Shown here: positions 50,840-60,027 of the stretch, in pieces
How the letters are laid out: each line of letters begins with the position of its first letter
Numbering within the stretch: the first letter of the stretch is position 1
Notes under the pieces: generated by a model
Database searches by the model: none
Told to the model about the DNA's origin: nothing
The model's input: only the letters and a program-made list of their open reading frames with translations
Source of the DNA: Limnohabitans sp. MMS-10A-192
GTDB lineage: Bacteria > Pseudomonadota > Gammaproteobacteria > Burkholderiales > Burkholderiaceae_C
DNA: 64,000 nt
Direction: 5' to 3'
Assembly: GCF_003063335.1 (NCBI RefSeq)
Contig: NZ_NERX01000003.1
Coordinates: 186,001 to 250,000 of the forward strand
Position numbers and translations under genes: made by a program

Positions 50840-51538
50840 ATGCTGAAATTTTTCTTCAACGCCGCCCCCAACCCCATGAAGATCGCCCTGATGCTCGAAG
50901 AGCTGGGCCTCAGCTTTGAAGCCGTGCCCGTGGACACACGCAAAGGCGAACAATTTGCGCCGGAGTTCTTGGCCATCAACCCCAACGCCAAAGTGCCCGC
51001 GCTGTGCGATGGCGAGACGACCGTTTTCGACAGCAACGCGATCTTGTTGTACCTGGCCGAGCGCGAGCAAAAGTTTTTCCCCACCGTGGCTCAAGCGAAA
51101 GAGCGTGGTGCCGCCCTTTCTTGGCTGATGTTCATCGCCAGTGGCATCGGCCCTTTTTCTGGCCAGTCTGTGCACTTTCGCCACGCCGCACCCGAGCCCA
51201 AAGAATATGCCTTGAACCGCTACGACTTTGAGGCCCACCGCCACTGGACGGTGCTGGAAAAGCACTTGGCCCAAAACACCTACATGCTGGGCGAGCACTA
51301 CAGCATCGTGGACATGGCCTTGTGGGGCTGGGCACGCATGCTGCCCTATGTGCTGGGCACGGGTGACGCGACTTGGGTGCAATACCCCCACATCAAACGC
51401 GTGCTCGACCTGGTGAACGCCCGCCCAGCTGCACAACGCGCTGAAGCCTTCAAAGCCTAATACACCTTCAAAGCCGAAATGGATGCGGACGCCAAGAAGT
51501 TCATGTTTCCGCAAAACGAGCGATTGAACAAGGCCTGA
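50840..51538 (+). pseudogene. Glutathione S-transferase gene with in-frame TAA near the 3' end
   Basis: From ATG 50840 the frame encodes a 206-residue GST: MLKFFFNAAPNPMKIALMLEELGLSFEAVPVD, then NPNAKVPALCDGETTVFDSNAILLYLAE and a C-domain. It reaches a TAA at 51458-51460. In the same frame the sequence continues YTFKAEMDADAKKFMFPQN and stops at TGA 51536-51538. KAEMDA-AK-FMFPQN is the usual C-terminal end of this GST subfamily as I recall it. One base change to TAA therefore removed the last 26 residues. The shortened protein may still fold. The open frame upstream of ATG 50840 is not needed. Confidence 0.8.
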
Positions 51539-51557
51539 GACCCGCCTCTCAGAGGGG

Positions 51558-52439
51558 TCAGTTGCCGTTGCGTTCTTCGTAGCGCTGACCCAGTGCCAGC
51601 AATTGGGGGGTTTCGATGACCGCATTCAGGCCATCGAAGTCCAGCATTTGATCTTGCCAAGGCCGTGTGGTTTGGTGGGCGTGCAAGCTGGCGTAATAGC
51701 CTTGCAGCGTGTGCAGCACGGCCCGCGCCGTGCCGCCCGGAAAGATCACGATCTTGAAACCGCGCTCGCCCAACTCGGCCGCGCTTTGCACCGGTGTCTT
51801 GCCGCCTTCGACCATGTTGGCCAGCAGTGGCACACGCTTGGCAAACTGGGCGCAGGCGCGGTTCATCTGCTCGTCAGACCTCAGCGCTTCAATGAACAGC
51901 GCATCAACCCCACATTCCAGATAGCGCTCTGCTCGCTCCAGTGCGGCGTCCAGGCCCTCCACGGCCACCGCATCAGTGCGGGCCAAAATCAAGGTTTTTT
52001 TGTCGTGGCGGGCGTCCAGAGCGGCACGCAGCTTGCCCTGCATCTCAGCCACCGGCACCACGCCCTTGCCGTCCAAGTGCCCGCAGCGCTTGGGGAATGT
52101 CTGGTCTTCAATCTGGATCATCGCAGCGCCAGCGCGTTCAAAATCGCGCACCGTGCGCTGGGTGTTGAGCGCGTTGCCAAAGCCGGTGTCGGCGTCGACG
52201 ATCACGGGAATGTTCACCCGGTCGGTGATGTGCGCCAGGGTCTGCGCCACTTCGGTGGCGGTGGTCAGGCCAATGTCGGAGCGTCCCAAGCGGGTGTAAG
52301 CGATCGATGCGCCCGACAGGTACACGGCTTCAAAACCCGCCTGCTGCGCCACCAGCGCGGTGAGCGCGTCGTACACGCCGGGCGCGAGCAAGGCCTGGGG
52401 TTGTTGCAGGCGCTGGGCCAAAGTGGTGTGCTGGCTCAT
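51558..52439 (-). CDS. Isocitrate lyase/PEP mutase-family lyase (methylisocitrate- or dimethylmalate-lyase-like)
   Basis: The 293-residue TIM barrel has VDADTGFGNALNTQRTV, QIEDQTFPKRCGHLDGK (active-site KRCGH), ILARTDA and EA-RSDEQMNRA. These define the ICL/PEPM superfamily lyases such as PrpB and 2,3-dimethylmalate lyase, which cleave a methyl-substituted malate to pyruvate and a second acid. ATG 52439 overlaps the upstream FAD-enzyme stop (ATGA). It is the last gene of the long minus-strand operon. The length is close to PrpB (296 residues). Confidence 0.9.
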   Translation of the reverse strand: MSQHTTLAQRLQQPQALLAPGVYDALTALVAQQAGFEAVYLSGASIAYTRLGRSDIGLTTATEVAQTLAHITDRVNIPVIVDADTGFGNALNTQRTVRDFERAGAAMIQIEDQTFPKRCGHLDGKGVVPVAEMQGKLRAALDARHDKKTLILARTDAVAVEGLDAALERAERYLECGVDALFIEALRSDEQMNRACAQFAKRVPLLANMVEGGKTPVQSAAELGERGFKIVIFPGGTARAVLHTLQGYYASLHAHQTTRPWQDQMLDFDGLNAVIETPQLLALGQRYEERNGN

Positions 52440-53848
52440 GGCGTCTCTTTCAAAAGTTGTTGCGCGGTGTGCGCGGCGATGTGCCCGCCCGCGATGGCGC
52501 TGAGCAAACCGTTGCCCGACAAATAACCCCACACCGCTTGCCCCGACACGCCCCGCGCTGCGCCGCCTGCCGCCAGCACATTGGGCAAGGGCGTGCCGTC
52601 TTCGCGCAACACACGGGCTTGTGCGTCGATGTCCAGTCCGCCCTGGGTGTGGAACAACGCACCAGTGACTTTGATCGCATGGAACGGCGCTTGCAGTGCG
52701 CGCTTGAACGTGCGGCCGGTGGCCGGGTCGGTGCCGGGCTGCACCGCGTTCAAGGTGGCTTGCAAGGTTTCGGTTGGACAACCAATCAGTTGCGCCAGTG
52801 CATTCGCATCAGCCGCATGCTGCACCGCGCCCGCGCCTTGCGCAGACACAAAGTCCGGAAATCCTTGTGCAAACGTCAGCAGCGCATCGTCAAACACATT
52901 CCAGGCCACGCCGCCCGGCTGCGCCAGCACATGCACTGCAGCCTCCGAGTAACCTTGGGTCTCATCATGAAAGCGCTGGCCTTGGGCATTGATCTGCACG
53001 CCGCCCTCCATCATGAGCGCCCACGAGATCAAAGCGCCTTGTGGCACGGCCCAAGAACCGTGGCCTTGGTACGCACCCAGGTCGGCCAATCGCGCACCCA
53101 GTTGTTGGCCCCAAGCAATCGCGCTGCCATCGTTGCCCACATGGCCCGCATAAGTGGCCTCGGCCATCTCGGGCAGCATCTCTTTCACCATGGCCGTGGC
53201 CCCGCCAAATCCGTTGCAAGCCAGCAGCACCGCATCACAGCGGATGCGCTCGGTTTGCCCGTCAGGGCGCACAAAGCCCACGCCGTGGATGCGTTGCGCA
53301 TCGTCGGCCCGCAGCTCGGTCACTTGCGCTTGCGTGAGCACCACCACACCAGCGGCATCGGCTGCCGCTTGCAAACGGCTCATCAAACCCGCGCCGGTTT
53401 TTTCGGGCACGGCGTGCATGCGGTGGGCGCTGTGGCCGGGGTACAAAAAGTTGTCCAGCACTTGCCAGGGCAGGCCGTGGTGCTTGGCCAGCGCGTCCAT
53501 GGCCGGGCCAATGTTCTGGGCATAGGCCTGCACCAAATGTGGCGCAGCCTGGCCATGGGCCTTGGCCTGAATGTCGTCGGCAAAAGCTTCCACACTGTCG
53601 GTGATGCCTTGCGTCTGTTGCACTTGTGTGCAGGGTGCCGGGATGAAGCCCGAAGACAAAGCCGTTGAGCCCGCAGCAAACGCATCACGCTCCAACACCA
53701 CGCACTCCACACCCATGCGGTACAAGGCCAGCGCAGCCGTCAAGCCACAAGCGCCTGCACCCACGATGACCACCGGCGTGTGGTCTTCGGCCTGTAATTG
53801 AGAGGCCGGACGAATGTGTGCCCGTGTGTGTGCCAGCGTGTCGGTCAT
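52436..53848 (-). CDS. FAD-dependent dehydrogenase (fumarate reductase/ketosteroid dehydrogenase type)
   Basis: The 470-residue flavoprotein has a dinucleotide motif VVIVGAGACGLTAALALYRMG, then SSGFIPAP, LLACNGFGGATAMVKEMLP and a C-terminal TGALFHTQGGLDIDAQARVL with GGAARGVSG. These are the FAD_binding_2 features of fumarate reductase, tricarballylate dehydrogenase and 3-ketosteroid-delta1-dehydrogenase. It would introduce or reduce a C=C bond next to a carbonyl. No haem or signal sequence is visible. It is followed 4 bp before by the amidase gene. Confidence 0.88.
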   Translation of the reverse strand: MTDTLAHTRAHIRPASQLQAEDHTPVVIVGAGACGLTAALALYRMGVECVVLERDAFAAGSTALSSGFIPAPCTQVQQTQGITDSVEAFADDIQAKAHGQAAPHLVQAYAQNIGPAMDALAKHHGLPWQVLDNFLYPGHSAHRMHAVPEKTGAGLMSRLQAAADAAGVVVLTQAQVTELRADDAQRIHGVGFVRPDGQTERIRCDAVLLACNGFGGATAMVKEMLPEMAEATYAGHVGNDGSAIAWGQQLGARLADLGAYQGHGSWAVPQGALISWALMMEGGVQINAQGQRFHDETQGYSEAAVHVLAQPGGVAWNVFDDALLTFAQGFPDFVSAQGAGAVQHAADANALAQLIGCPTETLQATLNAVQPGTDPATGRTFKRALQAPFHAIKVTGALFHTQGGLDIDAQARVLREDGTPLPNVLAAGGAARGVSGQAVWGYLSGNGLLSAIAGGHIAAHTAQQLLKETP

Positions 53849-53852
53849 GGCT

Positions 53853-54455
53853 TCAGCCCAATTGCTTCAAGAACGTGGCGCTGTCCATCACCTCGCCCAC
53901 CGACGCCATGTCGGCCAGCGCGGCTTGGTGCGCGGCATCGCTGAAGGCGGCGCAACCGTCGGACAGCACGATCACATGGTAGTCACGCACATGCGCATCG
54001 CGCACCGTGCTGGCCACACCACCGTTGGTCACAATGCCGCACACCACCAGCGTGTCGATGCCTGATTTTTTGAGCACCCAGTCGAGTTGCGTGTTGAAGA
54101 AAGCCGAGTACGCGACCTTGAACACCGACACATCAACCAGCGGGGCCAATACATCCACATTGGCCTGCCCCCGGCTGCCCGGCGCAAAGTCGCCCTTGCG
54201 CAAAAACGGGCGGCGCTCTTTCAGGTGCGCCGAGATCATGGGCTCGCCCTGCGCGTCGGGCCACAGCGTGAACAAACTGGCCGTGACCAAGCCGCCATGG
54301 GCTTTGATGGCGCGGGCCACCGGGGCCATGCGCTCGGGCAACTTCACAGCTTCGGCGCTCAGGGTGTTGCCCCGGGCATAAGCTCCGTCAGGCGCCAAAA
54401 AATCGTTTTGCAGGTCCACGATGACCATGCCCAATTTGGCGGTCTTCAAGTTCAT
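53853..54455 (-). CDS. Isochorismatase-fold cysteine hydrolase (amidase-like)
   Basis: The 200-residue protein shows the catalytic triad of the cysteine hydrolase family: Asp in VIVDLQNDF, Lys in FKVAYSAFFNTQL and Cys in VVCGIVTNGGVASTVRDA. Family members include N-carbamoylsarcosine amidase and maleamate amidase (NicF). The placement after HyuA/HyuB suggests hydrolysis of the amide left by ring opening. The ATG overlaps the HyuA stop by four bases. Confidence 0.9.
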   Translation of the reverse strand: MNLKTAKLGMVIVDLQNDFLAPDGAYARGNTLSAEAVKLPERMAPVARAIKAHGGLVTASLFTLWPDAQGEPMISAHLKERRPFLRKGDFAPGSRGQANVDVLAPLVDVSVFKVAYSAFFNTQLDWVLKKSGIDTLVVCGIVTNGGVASTVRDAHVRDYHVIVLSDGCAAFSDAAHQAALADMASVGEVMDSATFLKQLG

Positions 54456-56524
54456 GCGGTGCGCTCCACCAAGAGGTTGCCCAGTTTGTCGACACGGCCT
54501 TCAAAGCCGGGTTCGAGCCACACGGTCGTGTCGGGCTGCTCCAAAATCGCCGGGCCTTGCACCACGGTGCCCACGGGCAGGCTCAAGCGCTCGTAGCGCT
54601 GGGCTGTCCACCATTGGCCTTGGTGGTATACCTGCTGCTCGCCCACCGGGGTGGTGCTGCCCTCGCCTTGCGGGGCCAACACCGCCAAGTCGAACTTGGG
54701 ACGACGCCCGATGCGGGCATAACGCAGGTTCATCACGCGGATCACCGGGCCTTGCAGCACACGGCCAAAGGCATGTTGGTAAGAGGCCTCAAACGCGGCC
54801 AGCAAACCGGCGGCATTCAATTGCTCGCGCTTCACAGGCACTTGCAGTGTGTGCGTCTGGCCCATGTAGAGCATGTCAAAGCTGATGACTTCGTCCACGC
54901 GCACAAAGTTCACACCGGCAGAATCCAAACGCACCTGGCAAGCCTCGGCCAATGTGTCCACGCGCTGCAGCAAAGCAGGCCAGGCCACATCGGCCAAAGC
55001 CACGTTCAAGGTTTGCACCGCGTCATGGCGCATGTCGGCCATCACGCAGCCCAGCGCCGACGTCACGCCCGGGTAACGCGGCACGATGCCGGTGGTCACG
55101 CCGACCTCGCGCATCATGGCGCACACATGCAGGCCGCCGCCACCGCCAAAAGGCATGTAGGCGAACTGGCGCGGATCGTGGCCGCGCTCGATCGACACCA
55201 CGCGGATCGCGCCGGCCATGCGGGCGTTGGCGACGGTGAGGATGGCTTCGGCAGCGGCCAGCGCCGTCAAGCCCAAAGGCTCGGCCACATGCTGGGTGAT
55301 GGCTTGCTCAGACAAACCAGCGTTGAGTGCCTGCAACAAGCCGCCACCCAAAGGCCGGTCGGCCGCGATGCGACCCAGCAGCACATTCGCGTCGGTCAAG
55401 GTGGGGCGGGTGTTGCCGCGCCCATAGCAAGCTGGGCCGGGAATGCTGCCGGCCGACTCGGGGCCCACTTGCAGCATGCCGCCCGCATCGACCGAGGCGA
55501 TCGAGCCGCCACCGGCACCGATGGTCTCGATCTGGATCATGGGCGAGCGCACCACCAGGCCAAATTCGATGGACGTCTGCGCGGCCAGCGCCGCCTCGCC
55601 ACCGGCCACCAAGGACACGTCAAACGAGGTGCCGCCGATGTCGCCAGTGATGACGTTGTCAAAGCCCGAAGCACGGGCGATTTCGGCGCAGGCCATCACG
55701 CCAGCAGCGGGACCGGACAGCGCGGTGCGCACCGGTACGTCACAAGCGGTCTGGCGCGACATCACGCCGCCGTTGCTTTGCACAATCAGCAATTCACCGC
55801 CAAAGCCTTGGGCGCGCAAGTCGCCGTCCAGCCGCTGCAAATAGCTGCCCACCACGGGCTGCAATGCCGCGTTGAGCGTGGCCGTCGAGCAGCGCTCGAA
55901 CTCGCGGATCTCGGGCAGCACTTCGCTGGCTGCCGTCACGTAGCTGTTGGGCCAGATTTCACGCACAGCGGCCACAGCGGCTTGTTCGTTGCCGGGGTTG
56001 GCATAGGCGTGCACAAAGAACACACACACGGCCTCGCAGCCTTCGGCCAGCAGGGCGCGGGCTTGTTCGCGCACCTGGTCCAGATTCACGGGGGTGTGCA
56101 ACTGCCCATCGGCCAGCACACGCTCGTCCACTTCCAAGCGCCAAGCCCGTGGCACGACCGGCGTGTAGCTGCCGCGCAGGCCCCAGGTTTGCGGGCGGTC
56201 GCGGCGGCGCATCTCCAGCACATCGCGAAAGCCGCGTGTGGTGATGATGCCGGTGCGGGCGATCTTGCGTTCCAGCAAGGCGTTGGTGCCCACGGTGGTG
56301 CCGTGCACGATGGTGGCGATGTCTTTGGCGCCTTCGGCACCGGTGACCCCGGTCACTTTGGCGATGCCGTTCATGAAGCCACGGGCTTCTTCGCCCCGGG
56401 TCGAGGGCACTTTCACGATGCGGGCCTGGCCGGTTTTTTCATCCAACACAAACAGGTCGGTAAACGTACCGCCCACGTCCACGCCGACCACCCAATGCGG
56501 TTGATTCACAGACTGCTCGCTCAT
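54452..56524 (-). CDS. hyuA: Hydantoinase/oxoprolinase subunit A
   Basis: The 690-residue protein begins VVGVDVGGTFTDLFVLDEKTG, the nucleotide-binding P-loop of the hydantoinase A/oxoprolinase family. GTTVGTNALLERK, NVITGDIGGTSFDVSL and PFGGGGGLHVCAMMREVG follow in the actin-like ATPase region. It pairs with HyuB to hydrolyse a cyclic imide, lactam or hydantoin with ATP. HyuAB-type enzymes also include acetone carboxylase. ATGA coupling to HyuB supports a complex. Confidence 0.95.
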   Translation of the reverse strand: MSEQSVNQPHWVVGVDVGGTFTDLFVLDEKTGQARIVKVPSTRGEEARGFMNGIAKVTGVTGAEGAKDIATIVHGTTVGTNALLERKIARTGIITTRGFRDVLEMRRRDRPQTWGLRGSYTPVVPRAWRLEVDERVLADGQLHTPVNLDQVREQARALLAEGCEAVCVFFVHAYANPGNEQAAVAAVREIWPNSYVTAASEVLPEIREFERCSTATLNAALQPVVGSYLQRLDGDLRAQGFGGELLIVQSNGGVMSRQTACDVPVRTALSGPAAGVMACAEIARASGFDNVITGDIGGTSFDVSLVAGGEAALAAQTSIEFGLVVRSPMIQIETIGAGGGSIASVDAGGMLQVGPESAGSIPGPACYGRGNTRPTLTDANVLLGRIAADRPLGGGLLQALNAGLSEQAITQHVAEPLGLTALAAAEAILTVANARMAGAIRVVSIERGHDPRQFAYMPFGGGGGLHVCAMMREVGVTTGIVPRYPGVTSALGCVMADMRHDAVQTLNVALADVAWPALLQRVDTLAEACQVRLDSAGVNFVRVDEVISFDMLYMGQTHTLQVPVKREQLNAAGLLAAFEASYQHAFGRVLQGPVIRVMNLRYARIGRRPKFDLAVLAPQGEGSTTPVGEQQVYHQGQWWTAQRYERLSLPVGTVVQGPAILEQPDTTVWLEPGFEGRVDKLGNLLVERTA

Positions 56525-58236
56525 GCTTGTTCCTTGGTGTAACCGAGTGCCGCGTCATTGGCGCGGTCTTTTTCAGTGCGCTCAGCCGGAGTGCCCCAGC
56601 CGCCGCCGCCTGGCGTTTGCAGGCGCACGCGGTCGCCTTTTTTCAGATGGATGCCGAGCATCTTGGAGACCATCGGCGGGGTCTTCCACTCGCCGTTTTG
56701 GCAATACTCGAACACGTTAGGCAGTGCAGATTGGCCGCCGTGGATGCCTTTGGGGGCCGACTTGCCGCGCTCGCCAAAGATGAAAGCCTCGGCGCTGTCT
56801 TCGAGCAACTCGATCTCGTAAATCGCACCCAAACCGCCCCGGTGCTGGCCATCGCCGCCCGAGCCGGGGCGCAAGGCCCACTGGGTGAAGCGCACCGGGT
56901 AGGCCGCTTCCAGAATTTCCATCGGTGGGATCGTGGCGGTAGAGATCGGCGCGTTGCCGTGCGACAGGCCATCGCCATCCGAATGGCCACCGTGCCCGCC
57001 ACCGAAAAAGCTGAACATCACCCAGCGCTGGCCTTTGCGCTTGTCGTCGGTGCGGTGCCCGGCAATCGACAAGGCGTTGATGGTGCCGTAGGCATGGGCC
57101 ACCGCCCGCTGTGGGTCGGCCAGGGCCGTGGCGCTGAAGATCACATCGATCATGCGCAAAATCGTTTCGGTGTAGCCGCCCACCGGACGGGGCCGCGACG
57201 CGCTGATGACCAGGCCATCGGGGATGATGAAGTCCACCGCATCGAGCACGCCCGCGTTGGCGGGCACATCGGGGAACACATGCTTCAAGGCCACATAACA
57301 AGCGGCCACGGCTGTGGCACGCGAAATGTTCACCGGGCCCGCGCACTGCGCCGAGGTGCGAGAAAAGTCCAGCGTCAGCCGATCGCCAGCCACCGTCATG
57401 TCGAGCGCAATCGTCAGCAACTCGTCTTTCACGCCGTCGTTGTCCAGCACGTCTTCAAAGCTGTAGCGGCCATCGGGCAAGCTGCCGATGTGCGAGCGCA
57501 TCAGGCGCACGGCTCGGGTGCGCAGCTCCACCAGGGCCTGCGCCACTTTGGCATCGCCGTATTCGTCGAGCAAGCCGTCCAGACGGCGCGCACCCAATTC
57601 GAGCGCGGCCAACTGGCCGTTCAGGTCGCCCCACAAGCTGTCGGGCAAGCGGGTGTTTGCGCGCAAAATGGCCAACACATCGTCGTCGAGCACGCCAGCG
57701 CGCAAGATGCGCACCGGCGGGATCTGCACCGCTTCTTGCCAGCACTCGGTCGCGGCCGGGTTGTAGTTGCCGGGCACCGCACCGCCCACATCGTGCCAGT
57801 GCGCGGCCGAGGCCAAAAAGCAATACAGCTGGCCGTTGCGAAAGCAAGGCTTGACCAGCTTGAAATCGTTGGCGTGCGTGCCGCCTTCGTAGGGGTCGTT
57901 GAACAACCACACATCACCCGGCTGCATGCCGCCGCGCTCAGCGGCCACGCGCATGGCGGCGCGTACGGCAAAAGCCATGGCGCCCACAAAAACGGGCAGG
58001 CCCGACTTGCCCTGGATCAGGGTGTCGCCGGTGATGGCGTCGTACAGACCGTGGCAAGCGTCGTGCGCCTCGGCAATGATGGGGTTGAAGGCGCTGCGGT
58101 ACAGCGTCGCGTCCATCTCGTCGGCGATTTGTTCGAGCCGACCGCGCAGCACGGCCAGGGTAACCGGGTCCATCACCGGGTCAGTCACCGGGTTCATGGC
58201 AGCGGGAGTTTGAGAAGCTGAAACCATCGGGTTCAT
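56521..58236 (-). CDS. hyuB: Hydantoinase/oxoprolinase subunit B
   Basis: The 571-residue protein has LEQIADEMDATLYRSAFNPIIAEAHDACHGL, VWLFNDPYEGGTHANDF, YNPAATECWQEAVQIP-like, and GGGHGGHSDGDGLSHGN with a C-terminal GGGGWGTPAERTEKD. These are the HyuB family blocks. It catalyses ring opening with HyuA. The N-terminus carries the short repeat NPVTDPVMDPVT. Its start overlaps the LeuD-like stop by four bases. Confidence 0.95.
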   Translation of the reverse strand: MNPMVSASQTPAAMNPVTDPVMDPVTLAVLRGRLEQIADEMDATLYRSAFNPIIAEAHDACHGLYDAITGDTLIQGKSGLPVFVGAMAFAVRAAMRVAAERGGMQPGDVWLFNDPYEGGTHANDFKLVKPCFRNGQLYCFLASAAHWHDVGGAVPGNYNPAATECWQEAVQIPPVRILRAGVLDDDVLAILRANTRLPDSLWGDLNGQLAALELGARRLDGLLDEYGDAKVAQALVELRTRAVRLMRSHIGSLPDGRYSFEDVLDNDGVKDELLTIALDMTVAGDRLTLDFSRTSAQCAGPVNISRATAVAACYVALKHVFPDVPANAGVLDAVDFIIPDGLVISASRPRPVGGYTETILRMIDVIFSATALADPQRAVAHAYGTINALSIAGHRTDDKRKGQRWVMFSFFGGGHGGHSDGDGLSHGNAPISTATIPPMEILEAAYPVRFTQWALRPGSGGDGQHRGGLGAIYEIELLEDSAEAFIFGERGKSAPKGIHGGQSALPNVFEYCQNGEWKTPPMVSKMLGIHLKKGDRVRLQTPGGGGWGTPAERTEKDRANDAALGYTKEQA

Positions 58237-58736
58237 CCTTGTTTTCTATTCTTGAGCAGGGGCAGCAAACCACCTGCATCGACCATGTCCATCAAAAAAC
58301 CGGGGATGGCCGCGCAAGCCAAAACCTGGCCGTTGGCACGGATCACCTGCGGGGTGTCGCCTTCAAAATGCAAGGCCACGCGCTCGCCCTCTTCGATCTT
58401 GTCGGCCTCGGGGCAGGTCAGCAGCAAGAGGCCCAAGTTGAAAGCGTTGCGGAAATACAGACCGCTGTAAGACGGCGCGATCACTGCAGCCAAGCCCAGG
58501 TGCCGCAGCACGCCGGCCGCCTGCTCGCGTGAAGATCCAATGCCAAAGTTGGCCCCAGCCACCAGCACATCGCCCGCTTGCACACCCGAGGCGAAGTCGG
58601 CACGCACCGCCTCCAGGCAATGCCAGCCAATCACTTCCAGCCCATGCTTCATATAGGCGCCGGGCGCCAGTGCATCGGTGTCCACATCGGCGCCCACGCG
58701 CCAAACTCTTGCGTTCTTGAAACTGCGCGTGTTCAT
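58233..58736 (-). CDS. Isopropylmalate dehydratase small-subunit-like protein
   Basis: The 167-residue swivelling-domain protein has the LeuD-family pattern: VWRVGADVDTDALAPG, GDVLVAGANFGIGSSREQAAGVLRHLG (GSSRE motif) and SGLYFRNAFNLGLLLL. It forms the small subunit of a heterodimeric hydro-lyase with the product of 58733-60019. ATG 58736 overlaps the large-subunit stop (ATGA). Its short length (LeuD is about 200) resembles archaeal-type or dimethylmalate dehydratase small subunits. Confidence 0.9.
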   Translation of the reverse strand: MNTRSFKNARVWRVGADVDTDALAPGAYMKHGLEVIGWHCLEAVRADFASGVQAGDVLVAGANFGIGSSREQAAGVLRHLGLAAVIAPSYSGLYFRNAFNLGLLLLTCPEADKIEEGERVALHFEGDTPQVIRANGQVLACAAIPGFLMDMVDAGGLLPLLKNRKQG

Positions 58737-60019
58737 GCCAGCACCTCGCGTGCATCGCTGATGCGCCCACGCAAAGCCGAAGCCGCCACGGTGTAGGGCG
58801 AGGCCAAATACACGTTCACGCTGGCCGGGCCCATGCGGCCCTTGAAGTTGCGGGCAGTGCTCGAAATCACGGTGGCCCCTTCCGGGAAAGTCGCGCCGTA
58901 ACCGGCGCAAGCGCCGCAGCTGTTGGGCAAGATGGTGGCGCCTGCGTCCTGCAGGATCTGCATCACGCCTTCTTGCGTGGCCTGGGCTTGCTCGCGGGCG
59001 CTGGCCGGCGCCACCATGAGCTGCACGCCAGCGGCCACGCGCTGGCCCTTGAGCACCTGCGCGGCGGCGCGCAGGTCTTCGAGCTTGGCACCGGTGCAGG
59101 CACCGATGTAGGCAATGCTGGGCACCACGTCGGCAAACTCGGCCACATCGCGCGTGTTGGCCGGGCTGTGCGGCGCGGCCACTTGCGGGCTCAGGCGCGA
59201 GGCGTCAAACATGTGTTGCTCGTACTCTGCGTCTTCGTCGGTGAACCACTGCTCGGCACCGCTGAGTTGGCCTTCCGACACGCCAATCGATTTCAGGTGC
59301 GCCAGCGTCGTGGCATCGGCCGCGATCAAGCCCGCTTGTGCGCCCATCTCGGCGCTCATGTTGGACATCGTCATGCGCTCGGCCATGGACAAGGCCTGCA
59401 CGGCAGCGCCTGCAAACTCCACCGCCTGGTATTGGCCGCCGTTCATGCCAAAGCGGGCAATCATGTGCAGCATCATGTCTTTGGCCGACACACCCGCTTG
59501 CAAGCGGCCATGCCAGTGCATGCGCAAGGTGCGCGGCACCTGCACCCAAATCTGGCCGGTCACGCACACGCCCAGCATCTCGGTGGCGCCAATGCCGAAC
59601 ATGTAGCAGCCAAACGCACCGCCCGTGGGCGAATGCGAGTCGCCGCCCACGCAAAACATGCCGGGCTTCAAATGGCCCCGTTCGGGCAAAACCACATGGC
59701 AGATGCCTTCGCTGTCGATCACATTCGGCAGCTGCCAAAGCTTGGCGGTGTCACGGGTGATCTGGATGATTTTTTGCGCGTCCGCGTCTTGTGCGGGCAC
59801 ATAGTGGTCAAGCACCAGCACCACTTTGTTTTTGTCCCAGATCTCGGCGCCCAACTCGTCCAACATAGGCTTGAGACGCCGGGGGCCGGACGAGTCGTGG
59901 AACATGGCCAAGTCCACGTTGCAGGTCACCACCTCGCCCACGGCGACATGGGTACGGCCTGCAGCGCGGGCAATCAGTTTTTGTGCCAAGGTTTGCGGCA
60001 TGGTTTCGCTCGTGCTCAT
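58733..60019 (-). CDS. Isopropylmalate dehydratase large-subunit-like (aconitase family) protein
   Basis: The 428-residue protein has the [4Fe-4S] cysteines in IGACTGAKLEDL and NSCGACAGYG, plus GGDSHSPTGGAFGCYMFGIGATEM and SSTARNFKGRMG. It is the large subunit of a hydro-lyase that adds or removes water at a dicarboxylic acid. It is not a biosynthetic LeuC: it sits in a catabolic operon with hydantoinase and lyase genes. Closest functional idea is the 2,3-dimethylmalate dehydratase/dimethylmaleate hydratase type (inference). Confidence 0.9.
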   Translation of the reverse strand: MSTSETMPQTLAQKLIARAAGRTHVAVGEVVTCNVDLAMFHDSSGPRRLKPMLDELGAEIWDKNKVVLVLDHYVPAQDADAQKIIQITRDTAKLWQLPNVIDSEGICHVVLPERGHLKPGMFCVGGDSHSPTGGAFGCYMFGIGATEMLGVCVTGQIWVQVPRTLRMHWHGRLQAGVSAKDMMLHMIARFGMNGGQYQAVEFAGAAVQALSMAERMTMSNMSAEMGAQAGLIAADATTLAHLKSIGVSEGQLSGAEQWFTDEDAEYEQHMFDASRLSPQVAAPHSPANTRDVAEFADVVPSIAYIGACTGAKLEDLRAAAQVLKGQRVAAGVQLMVAPASAREQAQATQEGVMQILQDAGATILPNSCGACAGYGATFPEGATVISSTARNFKGRMGPASVNVYLASPYTVAASALRGRISDAREVLA

Positions 60020-60027
60020 TCAGCGCC

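Noticed and set aside
54557..56542. 661-codon open frame on the plus strand over hyuA
   Set aside because: It is antisense to a clear HyuA gene and composed of His/Gly/Ala/Gln-rich sequence typical of the reverse complement of GC-rich coding DNA.
56527..58221. 564-codon plus-strand frame over hyuB
   Set aside because: Antisense shadow of HyuB with no recognisable domain.
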